64,000 bases of DNA from Maribellus comscasis. GTDB taxonomy: Bacteria > Bacteroidota > Bacteroidia > Bacteroidales > Prolixibacteraceae. The notes below the pieces were generated by a model, which saw only the letters and a program-made list of their open reading frames with translations, made no database searches and was not told the DNA's origin. Position 1 is the first letter of the stretch. Every line of letters starts with the position of its first letter. This document shows positions 54,620-64,000 of the stretch, one piece after another. The translations under genes and the position numbers were made by a program. The stretch spans positions 5,282,001-5,346,000 of the forward strand of contig NZ_CP046401.1 in the NCBI RefSeq assembly GCF_009762775.1. Direction: 5' to 3'.

Positions 54620-57130
54620 ATGAAAAAAAACGTTTATATATTTTTATTGATATTTTTTCCCTCTATAGGGAATAGCTTTTCATCAGATTGGCCAGTATTA
54701 AAAAAATACGATCAGGAACACATTTGTAAAATAGCATTACCCATCGGAGGTATTGGTACCGGAACCATATCTTTTGGGGGCAGGGGCAATTTTCAGGATA
54801 TGGAGGTTATGAACCGCCCGGCTAAAGGATATAATCCCGGGGGAAATCTTTTTTTTACATTATTTACCAATGCCGACGGTAAAAAGGATTTGCGTTTGTT
54901 AGAAGGGCCAATCCCTTTTTATCAATACGAGGGGAGCCACGGTGCTGTGGCCCTTAATCATGGGTTGCCGCGTTTTGAAGAAGCTACATTCGAATCAGCC
55001 TATCCATTTGGGCAGGCCAGCCTTTATTCACCACATGTCCCCCTTGAAGTAAAAGTAAAATCGTTCAACCCGCTTATCCCGGGTAATATTGATGATAGCA
55101 GTATCCCTATGGCTGTTATTGATATTGAACTGACAAATACTTCCGGGAAAGAAGTCCAATTCAGTGTTTGTGGGAATATGCAGAATTTTATTGGTGAAGA
55201 TGGAAGTGAAGGGGAAGCATTAAAAAATAGAAACTCATATCTTTCCAAAGATGGGCTAAATGGCATTTTATTCACTACCGAAGGTGTTGGACGGGAATCA
55301 GAGCAATGGGGCGAGATGTCCCTTGTGTGTGTAAGTCCGGGTAAAATATCTTATCGAACCTCATGGCTCCCAAAACGTTGGGGGACATCATTACTTGACT
55401 TTTGGGACGACTTATCTGCCGATGGGAAACTTGATAACAGAATAGATGAAAATAATGATAAACCCATGTCATCCCTTGCAGTGGGAAATGTGATACCAGC
55501 CGGAGCTACCAAAACTGTAAGGTTTCTGTTAACCTGGTATTTCCCAAACAGGAAAGCCTGGTCTTCTGTAACCCTGAAGAACTATTACACTACAAAATAC
55601 AGCGGGGCATGGGATGTTGCAGCCCAAACATTGCCTGGCTTGGAAACGCTGGAGAATAAAACCATTGAATTTGTTAATGCGTTTTGTAAAAGCAGCCTTC
55701 CTGAAGAAGTAAAAGAAGCGGCGTTGTTCAACGTAAGCACATTGCGTACCCAAACCTGCTTCAGGCTTTCGGATGGCAATTTTTTCGCATGGGAAGGTTG
55801 TGGCGACAATAAAGGCTGTTGTGCCGGCAGTTGCACCCATGTATGGAACTATGAAACAGCTACTGCTTTCCTTTTTGGAGGCTTAGCCAAAACCATGCGG
55901 GAAGTCGAATTTGGCAAAGCAACTACCGATAACGGAATTATGAGTTTCAGGGTGAAATTGCCTTACGAAAAAATCCCTGAATTTTCAAAAGTGGCAGCCG
56001 ACGGGCAAATGGGTTGTATTATGAAACTCTACAGGGAGTGGCAACTGTCGGGAGACAATGAGTTTTTAAAGGTACTCTATCCAAAGGCAAAAGCAGCATT
56101 AAGCTATGCGTGGAAAAAAGGGAGTTGGGATGCTAATCAGGATGGAGTAATGGAAGGTGTCCAGCACAATACAATGGATGTGGAATATTATGGTCCCAAC
56201 CCGCAAATGACCATCTGGTACCTTGGTGCATTACGTGCTATGGAAGAAATGGCAACGTATATGAAAGACAAAGAGACTGCCGGAAAATGCAAAAAATTGT
56301 TTAAAAATGGCAGTAAATGGACCGATGAAAACCTTTTCAACGGTGAATATTATATCCATAAAATTGAAATACCTAAGAAAGAAGATATTCCTGCAGAACA
56401 ACTAATAGGAATGGGATCAAAAGATTATGGCAACCCGGATTTCCAGCTTGGCGAAGGATGCCTGGTTGACCAACTCGTTGGCCAGTACATGGCTCATGTC
56501 TGCGGTTTGGGCTACTTAGTTAACAAAAACCATGTCGCTAAAACACTGCAAAGTATAATGAAATACAATTACCAGCCCGATCTTTCAAACCATTTTAACT
56601 GTTTTAGGAGTTTTGCCTTAGGCAATGAATCGGCTTTACTTATGGCTTCGTACCCGAAAACAAGGCCGGAAAATCCGTTCCCTTATTTTACTGAAGTAAT
56701 GACCGGATTTGAATATACTGCTGCTGTAGGGATGTTATATGAAGGGCAAACAGGAAACGGATTAAAATGCATCCGGAATATACGTGAAAGGTACGATGGA
56801 AAAAAACGGAGCCCATTCAACGAAGCTGAATGCGGGCATCATTATGGCCGTGCCATGGCCAGTTGGTCTGCCCCGCTTGCTCTTTCAGGGTTTCATTATT
56901 CAGGTGTTGATAAGACTATAACTTTTACATCAAAATCAGGAACCTATTTTTGGAGCAATGGTTATGCATGGGGGACAAGCAAAGTTGAAGGGAATAGATT
57001 GACTCTGAATATATTGTACGGAGAAGTTGAATTGTCCGGCCTTACCTTGTCAGGTTTAGGTTCTGTGAAGTTGAAAAATATATTGATGAGTACAGAAAGT
57101 AATAAAAGCATGACTTTTGAAATTAAATAG
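54620..57130 (+). CDS. GH116-family glycoside hydrolase
   Basis: 836 residues with signal peptide. The N-terminal beta-sandwich (about 35-330, with LPIGGIGTGTISFGGRG) is the GBA2-type domain; the catalytic (alpha/alpha)6 part follows. The nucleophile is in THVWNYE (Glu about 411) and the acid/base in MDVEYYGPNP (Asp about 519). Family members are beta-glucosidases, beta-xylosidases or related enzymes. The substrate within this locus is unknown. Confidence 0.82.
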   Translation: MKKNVYIFLLIFFPSIGNSFSSDWPVLKKYDQEHICKIALPIGGIGTGTISFGGRGNFQDMEVMNRPAKGYNPGGNLFFTLFTNADGKKDLRLLEGPIPFYQYEGSHGAVALNHGLPRFEEATFESAYPFGQASLYSPHVPLEVKVKSFNPLIPGNIDDSSIPMAVIDIELTNTSGKEVQFSVCGNMQNFIGEDGSEGEALKNRNSYLSKDGLNGILFTTEGVGRESEQWGEMSLVCVSPGKISYRTSWLPKRWGTSLLDFWDDLSADGKLDNRIDENNDKPMSSLAVGNVIPAGATKTVRFLLTWYFPNRKAWSSVTLKNYYTTKYSGAWDVAAQTLPGLETLENKTIEFVNAFCKSSLPEEVKEAALFNVSTLRTQTCFRLSDGNFFAWEGCGDNKGCCAGSCTHVWNYETATAFLFGGLAKTMREVEFGKATTDNGIMSFRVKLPYEKIPEFSKVAADGQMGCIMKLYREWQLSGDNEFLKVLYPKAKAALSYAWKKGSWDANQDGVMEGVQHNTMDVEYYGPNPQMTIWYLGALRAMEEMATYMKDKETAGKCKKLFKNGSKWTDENLFNGEYYIHKIEIPKKEDIPAEQLIGMGSKDYGNPDFQLGEGCLVDQLVGQYMAHVCGLGYLVNKNHVAKTLQSIMKYNYQPDLSNHFNCFRSFALGNESALLMASYPKTRPENPFPYFTEVMTGFEYTAAVGMLYEGQTGNGLKCIRNIRERYDGKKRSPFNEAECGHHYGRAMASWSAPLALSGFHYSGVDKTITFTSKSGTYFWSNGYAWGTSKVEGNRLTLNILYGEVELSGLTLSGLGSVKLKNILMSTESNKSMTFEIK

Positions 57131-57183
57131 ATATTGGAATTAGAGATGAAGAACAACAAGAATTAAACCTAATTATTTAAACT

Positions 57184-59439
57184 ATGTCGAAGTTAAAAAA
57201 GCATAATCTCCATCTATCTTTATCAATAAGTGTATTGTTTATATTTACTGTATTTGGGATATTTTTTATTTTTTGTCCGTTATTGAGCAATGAATGTCCT
57301 TCTTTTCCCGTAGCAGATAACGATACTTACACAATTGAGACAAAAAATACATCATTGGTTTTTACCGGAAAACATGAAGGTAAATTCCTATTTCAATATT
57401 ACGGAATAAAACCTGATGATTTATCTCAAATTTTAACCAGTGGATCGGGGTCAGGAGAGGAAGCATACCCTACATTCGGGATCAACTGCATTGCAGAAAA
57501 AGCCCTGTATGCAATTCATTCAGATGGAAATGTCTCAACAAATTTATATCTCGATGCTGTGGAGACAATTAGACAAGGTGAGAATGTTAGCCTTACAAAA
57601 GTTAAATTGTACGATAACAAATACCCATTTAAAGTTACCCTGTATTACAGGTCTTATTTTAACGAGGATGTAATAGAGTCCTGGACTGTGATATCCCACA
57701 CGGAAAAAAGCCCGGTGACACTAAATAAATTTGCATCGTTTTATATGCCTGTATCTTCCTATACTCCCTGGCTGAGCCATTTCCACGGGCATTGGGCCAA
57801 CGAATTTAATTTATTCGAAGAGAAACTGGAAAGGGGTATGAAAGTAATTAAAAACAATAATGGTATTAGGGGTACCCGGTGCGATAACCCTTCGTTTATG
57901 CTAAGCCTTGATGGAAAACCTTCTGAAGACAAGGGGGACGTAATTGCCGGGACCCTTTCTTGGACGGGGACATACAAAATAAGCTTTGATTCAGATACAA
58001 AAAACAAGGTGAATATTATTGCCGGTATAAATGATGATGTTTCACGTATTGTTTTAAAAAGCGGGGAAGAATTCGAGACACCTGCAGTGATTTTAACCTA
58101 TAGCAGAGAAGGTAAAGGTCAAGCCAGTAGGAATCTTCACCGATGGGCGCGAAACTATGGTATCAGAGATGGGCATAAGGAGCGAATGATCCTTTTAAAT
58201 AGCTGGGGAGGGGTTTATTTTGATATTACAGAAGATAAAATGCTGGATATGATCAGTGATATTGCAGCATTAGGCGGCGAATTATTTGTAATGGACGACG
58301 GTTGGTTTGGAAACAAATACCCCCGAAATGATGAAACTACAAGCCTGGGAGATTGGATGGTAAATTCAGGGAAACTCCCAAATGGATTGGATCCTCTTAT
58401 TAAAAAGGCAAAAAATGAAGATATAAAATTTGGGATATGGCTGGAACCAGAAATGACCAACCTGAAAAGCGAACTGACAGAAAAACATCCTGATTGGATC
58501 GTACATCAACCAAACCGCGAAACTGTTATGGGCAGAGGAGGTTCACAGATGTTACTAGACCTATGTAAGCCGGAAGTACAGGATTTTGTATATCATACTA
58601 TTCACGACCTATTGGTAAAGCATCCCGGCATAGCCTATATTAAATGGGATGCCAACCATTATATGACCAATATTGGTTCATTGGCGATCCAGCCCAACAA
58701 CCAATCCCGTTTTTATATTGAATACTACAAGGGATTTCAAAAAACACTGGATCGGATAATCGCAGAACATCCGGACGTAGTATTGCAGGCTTGTGCCAGT
58801 GGAGGGGGCAGGGTGACATACGGTTACCTGAAATATTTCCATGAGTTTTGGACCAGTGACAATTCCGATGCATTGAGCCGTATTTATATGCAATGGGGGA
58901 CATCGCATATTTTTCCGGCAATCAATATGGCTTCCCATGTCAGTGCATCGCCAAACCATCAAACAGGAAGGGAATTGCCGTTGAAATTCAGGTTTGATGT
59001 AGCAATGACAGGAAGGCTGGGCCTGGAAATGCAACCAAAGGATCTTTCCCTTGAAGAATGGCAATTTTCAGAAAATGCGATAAGATCATATAAATCGATC
59101 AGGGATATTGTTCAATTTGGGGATTTGTACCGGTTAATATCTCCTTATGAGAATAACGGTATCGCTTCATTAATGTATGTTTCCCCCGGAAAAGAAAGGG
59201 CCGTATTTTTTGCTTTCAACCTTGAAGAGAACCTGAAATATGTAAACCCACCAACCCGCTTAAGAGGACTGGATCCAGATAAAAAATACAGGATTACAGA
59301 GATAAATAAAGCTTCGAAACAAAATTTAAGATATGAAAGACAATTGTTTACAGGCAAATTTTTAATGGATATTGGATTAAGGGTAAACATGAGGAAGGCA
59401 TATCAAAGTATGGTAGTTAAAATAACTGAAATAGACTAA
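57184..59439 (+). CDS. GH36-family alpha-galactosidase
   Basis: 751 residues with an N-terminal hydrophobic signal or anchor (about 15-40). The N-terminal beta domain runs to about 320 and the barrel contains ELFVMDDGWFG, KWDANHYMT (nucleophile Asp about 489) and FWTSDNSD (acid/base Asp about 558). These match retaining alpha-galactosidases. It follows GH116 by 53 bp and would remove terminal alpha-galactose from imported or surface glycans. Confidence 0.87.
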   Translation: MSKLKKHNLHLSLSISVLFIFTVFGIFFIFCPLLSNECPSFPVADNDTYTIETKNTSLVFTGKHEGKFLFQYYGIKPDDLSQILTSGSGSGEEAYPTFGINCIAEKALYAIHSDGNVSTNLYLDAVETIRQGENVSLTKVKLYDNKYPFKVTLYYRSYFNEDVIESWTVISHTEKSPVTLNKFASFYMPVSSYTPWLSHFHGHWANEFNLFEEKLERGMKVIKNNNGIRGTRCDNPSFMLSLDGKPSEDKGDVIAGTLSWTGTYKISFDSDTKNKVNIIAGINDDVSRIVLKSGEEFETPAVILTYSREGKGQASRNLHRWARNYGIRDGHKERMILLNSWGGVYFDITEDKMLDMISDIAALGGELFVMDDGWFGNKYPRNDETTSLGDWMVNSGKLPNGLDPLIKKAKNEDIKFGIWLEPEMTNLKSELTEKHPDWIVHQPNRETVMGRGGSQMLLDLCKPEVQDFVYHTIHDLLVKHPGIAYIKWDANHYMTNIGSLAIQPNNQSRFYIEYYKGFQKTLDRIIAEHPDVVLQACASGGGRVTYGYLKYFHEFWTSDNSDALSRIYMQWGTSHIFPAINMASHVSASPNHQTGRELPLKFRFDVAMTGRLGLEMQPKDLSLEEWQFSENAIRSYKSIRDIVQFGDLYRLISPYENNGIASLMYVSPGKERAVFFAFNLEENLKYVNPPTRLRGLDPDKKYRITEINKASKQNLRYERQLFTGKFLMDIGLRVNMRKAYQSMVVKITEID

Positions 59440-59463
59440 ATAACGTACTAAAAATATTATGTT

Positions 59464-60933
59464 ATGAAAAAGAAAAAAAGGGTATCGAAGCAGACAAAAT
59501 TTAAACTTCGCTATTTTTTGATTTTAATGGGGATATTAGGGGGAGTGAGTTCATGTTTAAATAAAGTTAAACCAGATAATGAGCCTAATGTCATTATGAT
59601 TTTAGTGGATGATCTGGGTTATGGAGATATAAGTTTTTATGGGCAAGAAACTTTAACAACCCCCAATATAGATAAAATGGCGAATGAAGGTATACATTTT
59701 ACAAACATGTGTACTGGCTCTACGGTTTGTGCCCCTTCACGTGCCTGCCTATTAACCGGCAGGAACACAGGTCATTCATCAGTAAGGGGCAACATGCCCA
59801 ATCAAATGGTAGGCGATAATGAAAATACAATAGCCAAAGTGTTTAAAAAAGCAGGATATGTAACTGGTGCAATTGGGAAATGGGGGGTAGGTGCATATTT
59901 GCCTTATGATGACCCTGCAAAGAAAGGATATGACTATTTTTATGGATACATAAATATGTGGCATGCACATAATTTTTACCCCGAATTTTTAATTGAAAAC
60001 GGGAAGAAAGTATTCTTAAATAATAAAACAAAACTGATCAACGGGGTAAATCCCTGGGCAGACACCTTGCGCGAAGGGAAAGGAGTCGCTGAGGTTAAAA
60101 ATGAATATGCCCCGTTTCTCTTTGATTCTAAGGCAATATCATTTATTGAAGAAAATAAGGATAACAAGTTTTTCCTTTACCTGGCATATAATGTTCCCCA
60201 TGCCAATAATGAAAAGATACCGGACGGCATGGAGGTTCCGGATTATTACGAGTTTGAGGAAAAGGACTGGCCGAGGCAGGAAAAGGGTTTTGCAGCGATG
60301 ATCCGGAATATTGATAACTCGGTAGGGTCAATCCTTAAAAAGTTAGTTGACCTGGGGCTTGATAAAAATACCCTGGTTTTATTTTGTTCTGACAATGGAC
60401 CTCACCAGGAAGGGGGCCACCAAATGGAATTTTTTAATTCAAACAGCTCTTTCAGAGGCATGAAACGCGATTTGTACCAGGGAGGGATAAAGACCCCATT
60501 TATAGCTTATTGGCCTGGTGTTATTCCTGAAAGATCAAAATCCGAAAAACTGTTTGCATTTTGGGATTTCCTTCCTACTTTTTCTGAATTAACTGGGCAG
60601 GAAAAACCGGCAAACACTGAAGGTATATCTTTTATGCCTACCCTATTGGGGCAAAAACAATCTGAGGAGCATGATTATTTATATTGGGAGTTTTATGAGC
60701 GTGGAGGGAGACAGGCAATTTTGAAAGATCATTGGAAAGCCGTAAAACTCAATGTCAGAGATACTACTAAAAAAACGATTTTTGAATTGTACAACCTTAA
60801 AAATGACCCGGAAGAAAAGGTTAATGTAGCAGGTCAAAATGCAGAGGTTGCCAAACAATTCGAAAAGTTATTCAGATCAGCAAGGGATGAGTTCGATGTA
60901 ATTCCATTGATTGAAACAAGGACACATAATTAA
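59464..60933 (+). CDS. S1-family sulfatase lipoprotein
   Basis: 489 residues. Lipobox SSC at Cys31. The formylglycine motif is [12 protein letters not shown], with Cys89 to be modified by an anaerobic or aerobic maturation enzyme. Metal ligands are in LVDDLGYGD and LFCSDNGPH. It would remove sulfate from the glycan and is 24 bp after the GH36 gene, supporting a sulfated galactose-containing substrate. Confidence 0.9.
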   Translation: MKKKKRVSKQTKFKLRYFLILMGILGGVSSCLNKVKPDNEPNVIMILVDDLGYGDISFYGQETLTTPNIDKMANEGIHFTNMCTGSTVCAPSRACLLTGRNTGHSSVRGNMPNQMVGDNENTIAKVFKKAGYVTGAIGKWGVGAYLPYDDPAKKGYDYFYGYINMWHAHNFYPEFLIENGKKVFLNNKTKLINGVNPWADTLREGKGVAEVKNEYAPFLFDSKAISFIEENKDNKFFLYLAYNVPHANNEKIPDGMEVPDYYEFEEKDWPRQEKGFAAMIRNIDNSVGSILKKLVDLGLDKNTLVLFCSDNGPHQEGGHQMEFFNSNSSFRGMKRDLYQGGIKTPFIAYWPGVIPERSKSEKLFAFWDFLPTFSELTGQEKPANTEGISFMPTLLGQKQSEEHDYLYWEFYERGGRQAILKDHWKAVKLNVRDTTKKTIFELYNLKNDPEEKVNVAGQNAEVAKQFEKLFRSARDEFDVIPLIETRTHN

Positions 60934-60947
60934 CAGATATAAGCTTT

Positions 60948-61281
60948 ATGAAACGCTATTTATATTGTATTGATATGATTGATAAGCGTAACAGGCAATT
61001 GTTGTTAACGGTTATATTGACCCGGAATGGTATATTTTTTTTAGTACTGATTTTATCGTTAGTTTTAATTTCATGTTCTAAGAAATCAGAATCTGACCAT
61101 CATCCCAATGTCATTTTAATTATGTCAGACGACCAAGGCTGGGGAGATAGTGAATTCAATGGAAATACATTCATTGAAACGCCGAACCTAAACAGGTTGG
61201 TCGTCGATGGTGTGCAGTTCGAGAGGATGTATGCCTGCCCCATGTGCGCCCCAACCAGGGCAAGCCTTATGACAGGACCCG
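60948..61281 (+). pseudogene. Second S1 sulfatase, cut just after the formylglycine motif
   Basis: About 110 residues survive. The lipobox region is LVLISC, followed by [14 protein letters not shown] and [12 protein letters not shown]. The conserved continuation is replaced by a GC-rich 20-base stretch (61277-61296) and then IS1380-type sequence; the frame stops at 61323-61325. The gene was once part of locus B and is now dead. Confidence 0.85.
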
Positions 61282-61297
61282 CCGCTCCCGCGCGAAT

Positions 61298-62147
61298 CCT
61301 CCTAAAATCCGCATGTTATAGTTGAAAAAAGCTGTAAAACTATTCAAATGAATGCTTTACAGCTTTGGTATGTTCACCTAAATTGGTGTTGCACAACAAT
61401 ACCATTATGAAAGTATTAAATTCTTTACCAGTTTCATCTTTTGGCGGATTAAATTTTGTTATAAAAGAAGCCATCGATTTAAAAATCAACAGTTTGTTAA
61501 ACTACAATCTACCGACTTTACCCAAACAATCACGATACAATTGGTTTGATATAATAATGTCTTATTGGTCCGTATTTTTCTGTGGTGGAGATTGTGCTGA
61601 AGATCTGTCTGTTAATTTGAAAGAAGGACTTCAGAATAACCCTTTTATCAATATTCCCAGCCCGGACAGGATTTTGAGCCGGCTTAAATCGTTGTCGGAC
61701 AGTCCACAATTTTTTACTGCGAAAAGAGGAAAAACAGAGCACCATTTCTCGTTGGCCCAGGAATTGAACAGGCTCAACATAAAAATGCTGTCGTTATTGC
61801 CAGGATTCCAAAAAGAAAATGTGATTTTAGATTATGACAACACCTTGATATTTAATGAAAAATCCGATGCACAACGCACCTACAAAAAAGAGCCTGGTTA
61901 TTATCCCGGTGTTGGAATGATAGGCAAACATATTGTTTATGTTGAAAACAGAAATGGACGGAGTAATGCTCATATTTTGCAACATAAAACCATAGAACGG
62001 ATGTGCTCGTTACTGCATGAAGCCGGGGTGACAATTGATATCATTAGGGCAGATTCAGCCTCATACACCTATGAAATAATTAAGGCAATTCAAATGAATG
62101 CAAAACGCTTCTTTATAAAGGCAAGAACACCGTATTTCTAATTATCA
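61298..62147 (+). mobile_element. IS1380-type insertion sequence, right part missing
   Basis: The left end seems to begin at CCTCCTAAAATCCGCATG (61298-61315), followed by a hairpin (AAAGCTGTAAA at 61328, TTTACAGCTTT at 61356) that would block outside transcription, then the transposase. The right end and last third of the transposase are lost at the IS3 insertion. The boundary is by eye. Confidence 0.6.
61407..62141 (+). pseudogene. Truncated IS1380-family transposase
   Basis: About 244 residues from MKVLNSLPVSSFGG; full members are about 420. The central DYDNTLIFNEKSDAQRTYKK and PGVGMIGKHIVYVENRNG with the acidic residues DNT and RADSASYT are characteristic. The frame ends at a stop (62139-62141) just before the IS3 left end. 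Confidence 0.75.
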
Positions 62148-62188
62148 TGTCTTATACTGAAATAACTTGACGCAAAAATGTCAAGAAA

Positions 62189-62599
62189 ATGAAAAAAAGG
62201 AATGAATCCATGTTAACAGATTACATGGATGGATTTGAAGAAAAAACAGTTAATTACAGTAATTATGAAGTAAGCTTCCGACGTTGGCTGGTAGCGCAGA
62301 TTGATGCTGGAAATATGAGTTACCAGGAAGCACGGGAACGATTTTCATTATCAAGATTTGAATATAAAAAGATCATAAAGCGCTGGCAGGAGAGATATTC
62401 CGACGAAATCCACATATCTTTACAGATGATGAGTGCAAAAGAAAGAACAGACCACAAAGCGTTGGAGAAACGCATCAGGGAATTGGAAAAGCAGTTGGAA
62501 CGTGCGCAGATGAAGAATGTGGCGCTGAACACTATGATTGACATTGCAGAAAACGACTACAAACTCGAAATCAGAAAAAAGTCTGGACCCAAACAGTAG
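62189..62599 (+). CDS. IS3-family OrfA
   Basis: 136 residues. N-terminal helix-turn-helix region (SYQEARERFSLSRFEYKKIIKRW) followed by a leucine-zipper-like coiled coil (LEKRIRELEKQLERAQMK). It binds the inverted repeats; fused to OrfB by -1 frameshifting it gives the active transposase. Confidence 0.85.
   Translation: MKKRNESMLTDYMDGFEEKTVNYSNYEVSFRRWLVAQIDAGNMSYQEARERFSLSRFEYKKIIKRWQERYSDEIHISLQMMSAKERTDHKALEKRIRELEKQLERAQMKNVALNTMIDIAENDYKLEIRKKSGPKQ
62575..62581 (+). other. Programmed -1 frameshift site
   Basis: A AAA AAG heptamer in the orfA zero frame (codons AGA AAA AAG). Slipping by one base joins OrfA to an open frame that continues through VWTQTVDVLARMYPL into OrfB. This is the standard IS3-family signal. 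Confidence 0.8.
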
Positions 62600-62613
62600 A
62601 TGTACTGGCACGC

Positions 62614-63540
62614 ATGTATCCTTTGGTTTCCAAGGCGGTACTATGCGAACTGTTTGGGTTTACCCGCCAGGCCTGGTACGACAATAGGAAACGTCAATCC
62701 GGGTACCAGATGGAGGAAGTTTTTATATTAAGACAGGTAAAAGATTTGCGTAAAGAGCACAAGCGGATGGGGACAGAGAAGCTCCACCGGCTGATTGCGC
62801 CGACCCTTCAGAAACATAATATTAAATATGGAAGGGACAAGTTTTATATCCTGCTGCGGGAACATGGCCTGTTGGTCAGGCGGCGCAGGCGCAGGCCTAA
62901 AACAACCAATTCGAAGCATTTTTTCCGCAAGTATCCCAACCTGGTAAGGGATATTGAGATAATGAGTTCCGGGCGTTTATGGGTTAGCGACATAACCTAC
63001 ATTCGCACTGAAAAAGGTTTTGTTTACCTCTCGCTTGTTACCGATGCATATTCCAGAAAAATTGTTGGCTGGTGCCTCTGGCCCGACCTCACCAGCGAAG
63101 GGGCTTTAAATGCTCTAAAGATGGCCATTTCAGGGGAAGGGGTGAAGCAGAACCTTATCCACCATTCCGACCGCGGCATCCAGTATTGCTGCACCGACTA
63201 TGTGAACTACCTGCAAGGTTCAAATATCAATATTTCGATGACAGAAAACGGCGACCCCTATGAAAACGCTATAGCCGAGCGGGTTAATGGTATTTTAAAG
63301 AATGAATATGATTTAAACGAAACTTACCCGGATTATCATGCAGCCCTGGAAGCAACAAAGGTTGCGGTTTACAAATACAACAACAAACGTCCGCACCGCA
63401 GCGTGGATTTTATGCTTCCGGTGGATGCACACAAGGAATCGGGATCACTTAAAAAGCACTGGAAAAAGCGGGAATTTAATACGACGGGAAAAGAAGCAAC
63501 AGAATACAAACCTGCAACAAAAACCAGCGATAAAAAATGA
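62614..63540 (+). CDS. IS3-family OrfB (rve integrase domain)
   Basis: 308 residues. The DDE triad is intact: Asp in WVSDITYIRT, Asp in HHSDRGIQY, Glu in NAIAERVNGILKNE. HTH_21 domain (KEHKRMGTEKLHRLI) precedes. Its ATG is 14 bp after the OrfA stop, but the frame is open upstream to the slippery site, so production as an OrfAB fusion is expected. Confidence 0.9.
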   Translation: MYPLVSKAVLCELFGFTRQAWYDNRKRQSGYQMEEVFILRQVKDLRKEHKRMGTEKLHRLIAPTLQKHNIKYGRDKFYILLREHGLLVRRRRRRPKTTNSKHFFRKYPNLVRDIEIMSSGRLWVSDITYIRTEKGFVYLSLVTDAYSRKIVGWCLWPDLTSEGALNALKMAISGEGVKQNLIHHSDRGIQYCCTDYVNYLQGSNINISMTENGDPYENAIAERVNGILKNEYDLNETYPDYHAALEATKVAVYKYNNKRPHRSVDFMLPVDAHKESGSLKKHWKKREFNTTGKEATEYKPATKTSDKK

Positions 63541-63754
63541 AGCTGCACAAAAAAACAGGAAGAAGAATTATATCTGTCCCTTTAATCAGGGATAAGACAG
63601 AAAGGAATGAGCAGTTACAGGGATTAAAAATATGCAGGAAAGAATTTGCAAGAATAAAAAATGAAATAGTTTTGTAAATCAGTAAATGCAGAATAAATAT
63701 TTACATCTATCAGAAATTAAAGTTAAATCTGTCAAGTTATTTCAGGAAAGGACA

Positions 63755-64000
63755 CATGGCAATAGTAAAATGAAATCCAGCAACATTTTTTGCAATCCTG
63801 CAATACATTATCCACTCCCTGCGGACTTTTTTTTGTTCCTGTATCGCTTTTGATTAATCCTGCAGCTTTTTTACCCTTCCTGCGGTAATGTTTTTGAATC
63901 CTGCACTGCAGGATTGCATAAAGTCCTTGCAGGGAGGAGATAAAACAAGCAGGGCGCCCCATATGCTCGCAGGACGCCCCAACCGGATGCAGAATAAATA
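63755..64000. repeat. Short CCTGC-rich repeated sequence
   Basis: CCTGC or CCTGT occurs about every 20-30 bases between 63796 and 63920 (for example AATCCTGCAATAC, CCCTGCGGAC, AATCCTGCAGC, TTCCTGCGGTAA), including the palindrome TCCTGCACTGCAGGA. No reading frame looks coding. Confidence 0.4.

Larger units (their letters stand above)
62148..63754 (+). mobile_element. Intact-looking IS3-family element (about 1.6 kb)
   Basis: IRL TGTCTTATACTGAAATAACT at 62148-62167 and its imperfect complement at 63735-63754 share CTGAAATAACTTGAC at their inner part. Possible 3-bp target duplication CAT flanks it (62146-62148 and 63755-63757) if the left boundary is moved by one base. It contains orfA, a slippery site and orfB, and inserted at or into the IS1380-type element. 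Confidence 0.85.

Noticed and set aside
63796..63925. CRISPR array
   Set aside because: Units are only 5-6 bases, irregularly spaced, with no spacers of constant length and no cas genes.

Overview
The window looks like a chromosome segment of a glycan-degrading Bacteroidota, probably a Marinilabiliales/Prolixibacteraceae-type organism. The basis is AT-rich DNA, a lack of obvious Shine-Dalgarno sites, two SusC/SusD systems each with its own ECF sigma factor and FecR anti-sigma factor, and Bacteroidota-style lipoprotein signals. Taxonomy is inferred from gene content only.

Region 1 (1-18.9 kb, all minus strand) is a stress and envelope island. It holds an RpoD-type sigma factor, an OmpA-like lipoprotein, an Mla-type lipid ABC transporter, an AI-2E-type permease, small envelope or stress proteins (holin-like, YtxH, cupin, coiled-coil lipoproteins, a Thivi_2564-type membrane peptide too short for ordinary ORF calling), a hybrid histidine kinase, a GH130 phosphorylase, a RelA/SpoT enzyme, a cold-shock cluster (two CSPs, an RRM protein, a DEAD-box helicase) and a nitronate monooxygenase. 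Seven transcription units carry the same 38-bp bipartite element upstream, always in the gene's orientation. This is the most interesting signal in the window and marks a candidate regulon. At the far left, the sigma-OmpA block was tandemly duplicated and then deleted internally. What remains is a truncated sigma gene fused out of frame to an OmpA 3' end.

Region 2 (19-27.2 kb) is a graveyard of mobile DNA: fragments of an HTH protein, an MFS transporter, DnaE2, AbiEii and an AlbA_2 ATPase around a decayed IS3 element, then an intact AlbA_2 ATPase, ArdC, an N6-methylase-like protein and a small coiled-coil protein. ArdC and the small protein share a structured 5' leader block. A tRNA 3'-end-like sequence with a terminator closes this part, and a related one lies at 42.37 kb.

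Region 3 (27.3-41.9 kb, minus) is polysaccharide utilisation locus A: ECF sigma, FecR, STN-type SusC, SusD, GH31, GH20, an alpha/beta-hydrolase esterase and a HGSNAT-like DUF5009 acyltransferase. The enzymes suggest an alpha-linked, N-acetylhexosamine-containing and acylated glycan.

Region 4 (42.4-47.0 kb) holds a 5'-truncated beta-propeller glycosidase-like gene, an internally duplicated EF-hand protein, a two-TM protein with a 52-residue companion, and an unidentified fragment.

Region 5 (47.1-61.3 kb, plus) is locus B, arranged divergently from locus A: ECF sigma, FecR, STN-SusC, SusD, GH116, GH36, an S1 sulfatase and a second sulfatase cut just after its formylglycine motif. The enzymes suggest a sulfated, galactose-containing glycan. 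Locus B ends in an IS1380-type fragment and an intact-looking IS3 element (62.15-63.75 kb) with a programmed -1 frameshift site.

The model is that each locus senses its glycan through SusC-STN to FecR to ECF sigma, imports oligosaccharides through SusCD and trims them with periplasmic or surface hydrolases, while region 1 handles envelope and general stress. No rRNA, complete tRNA or CRISPR array was seen.
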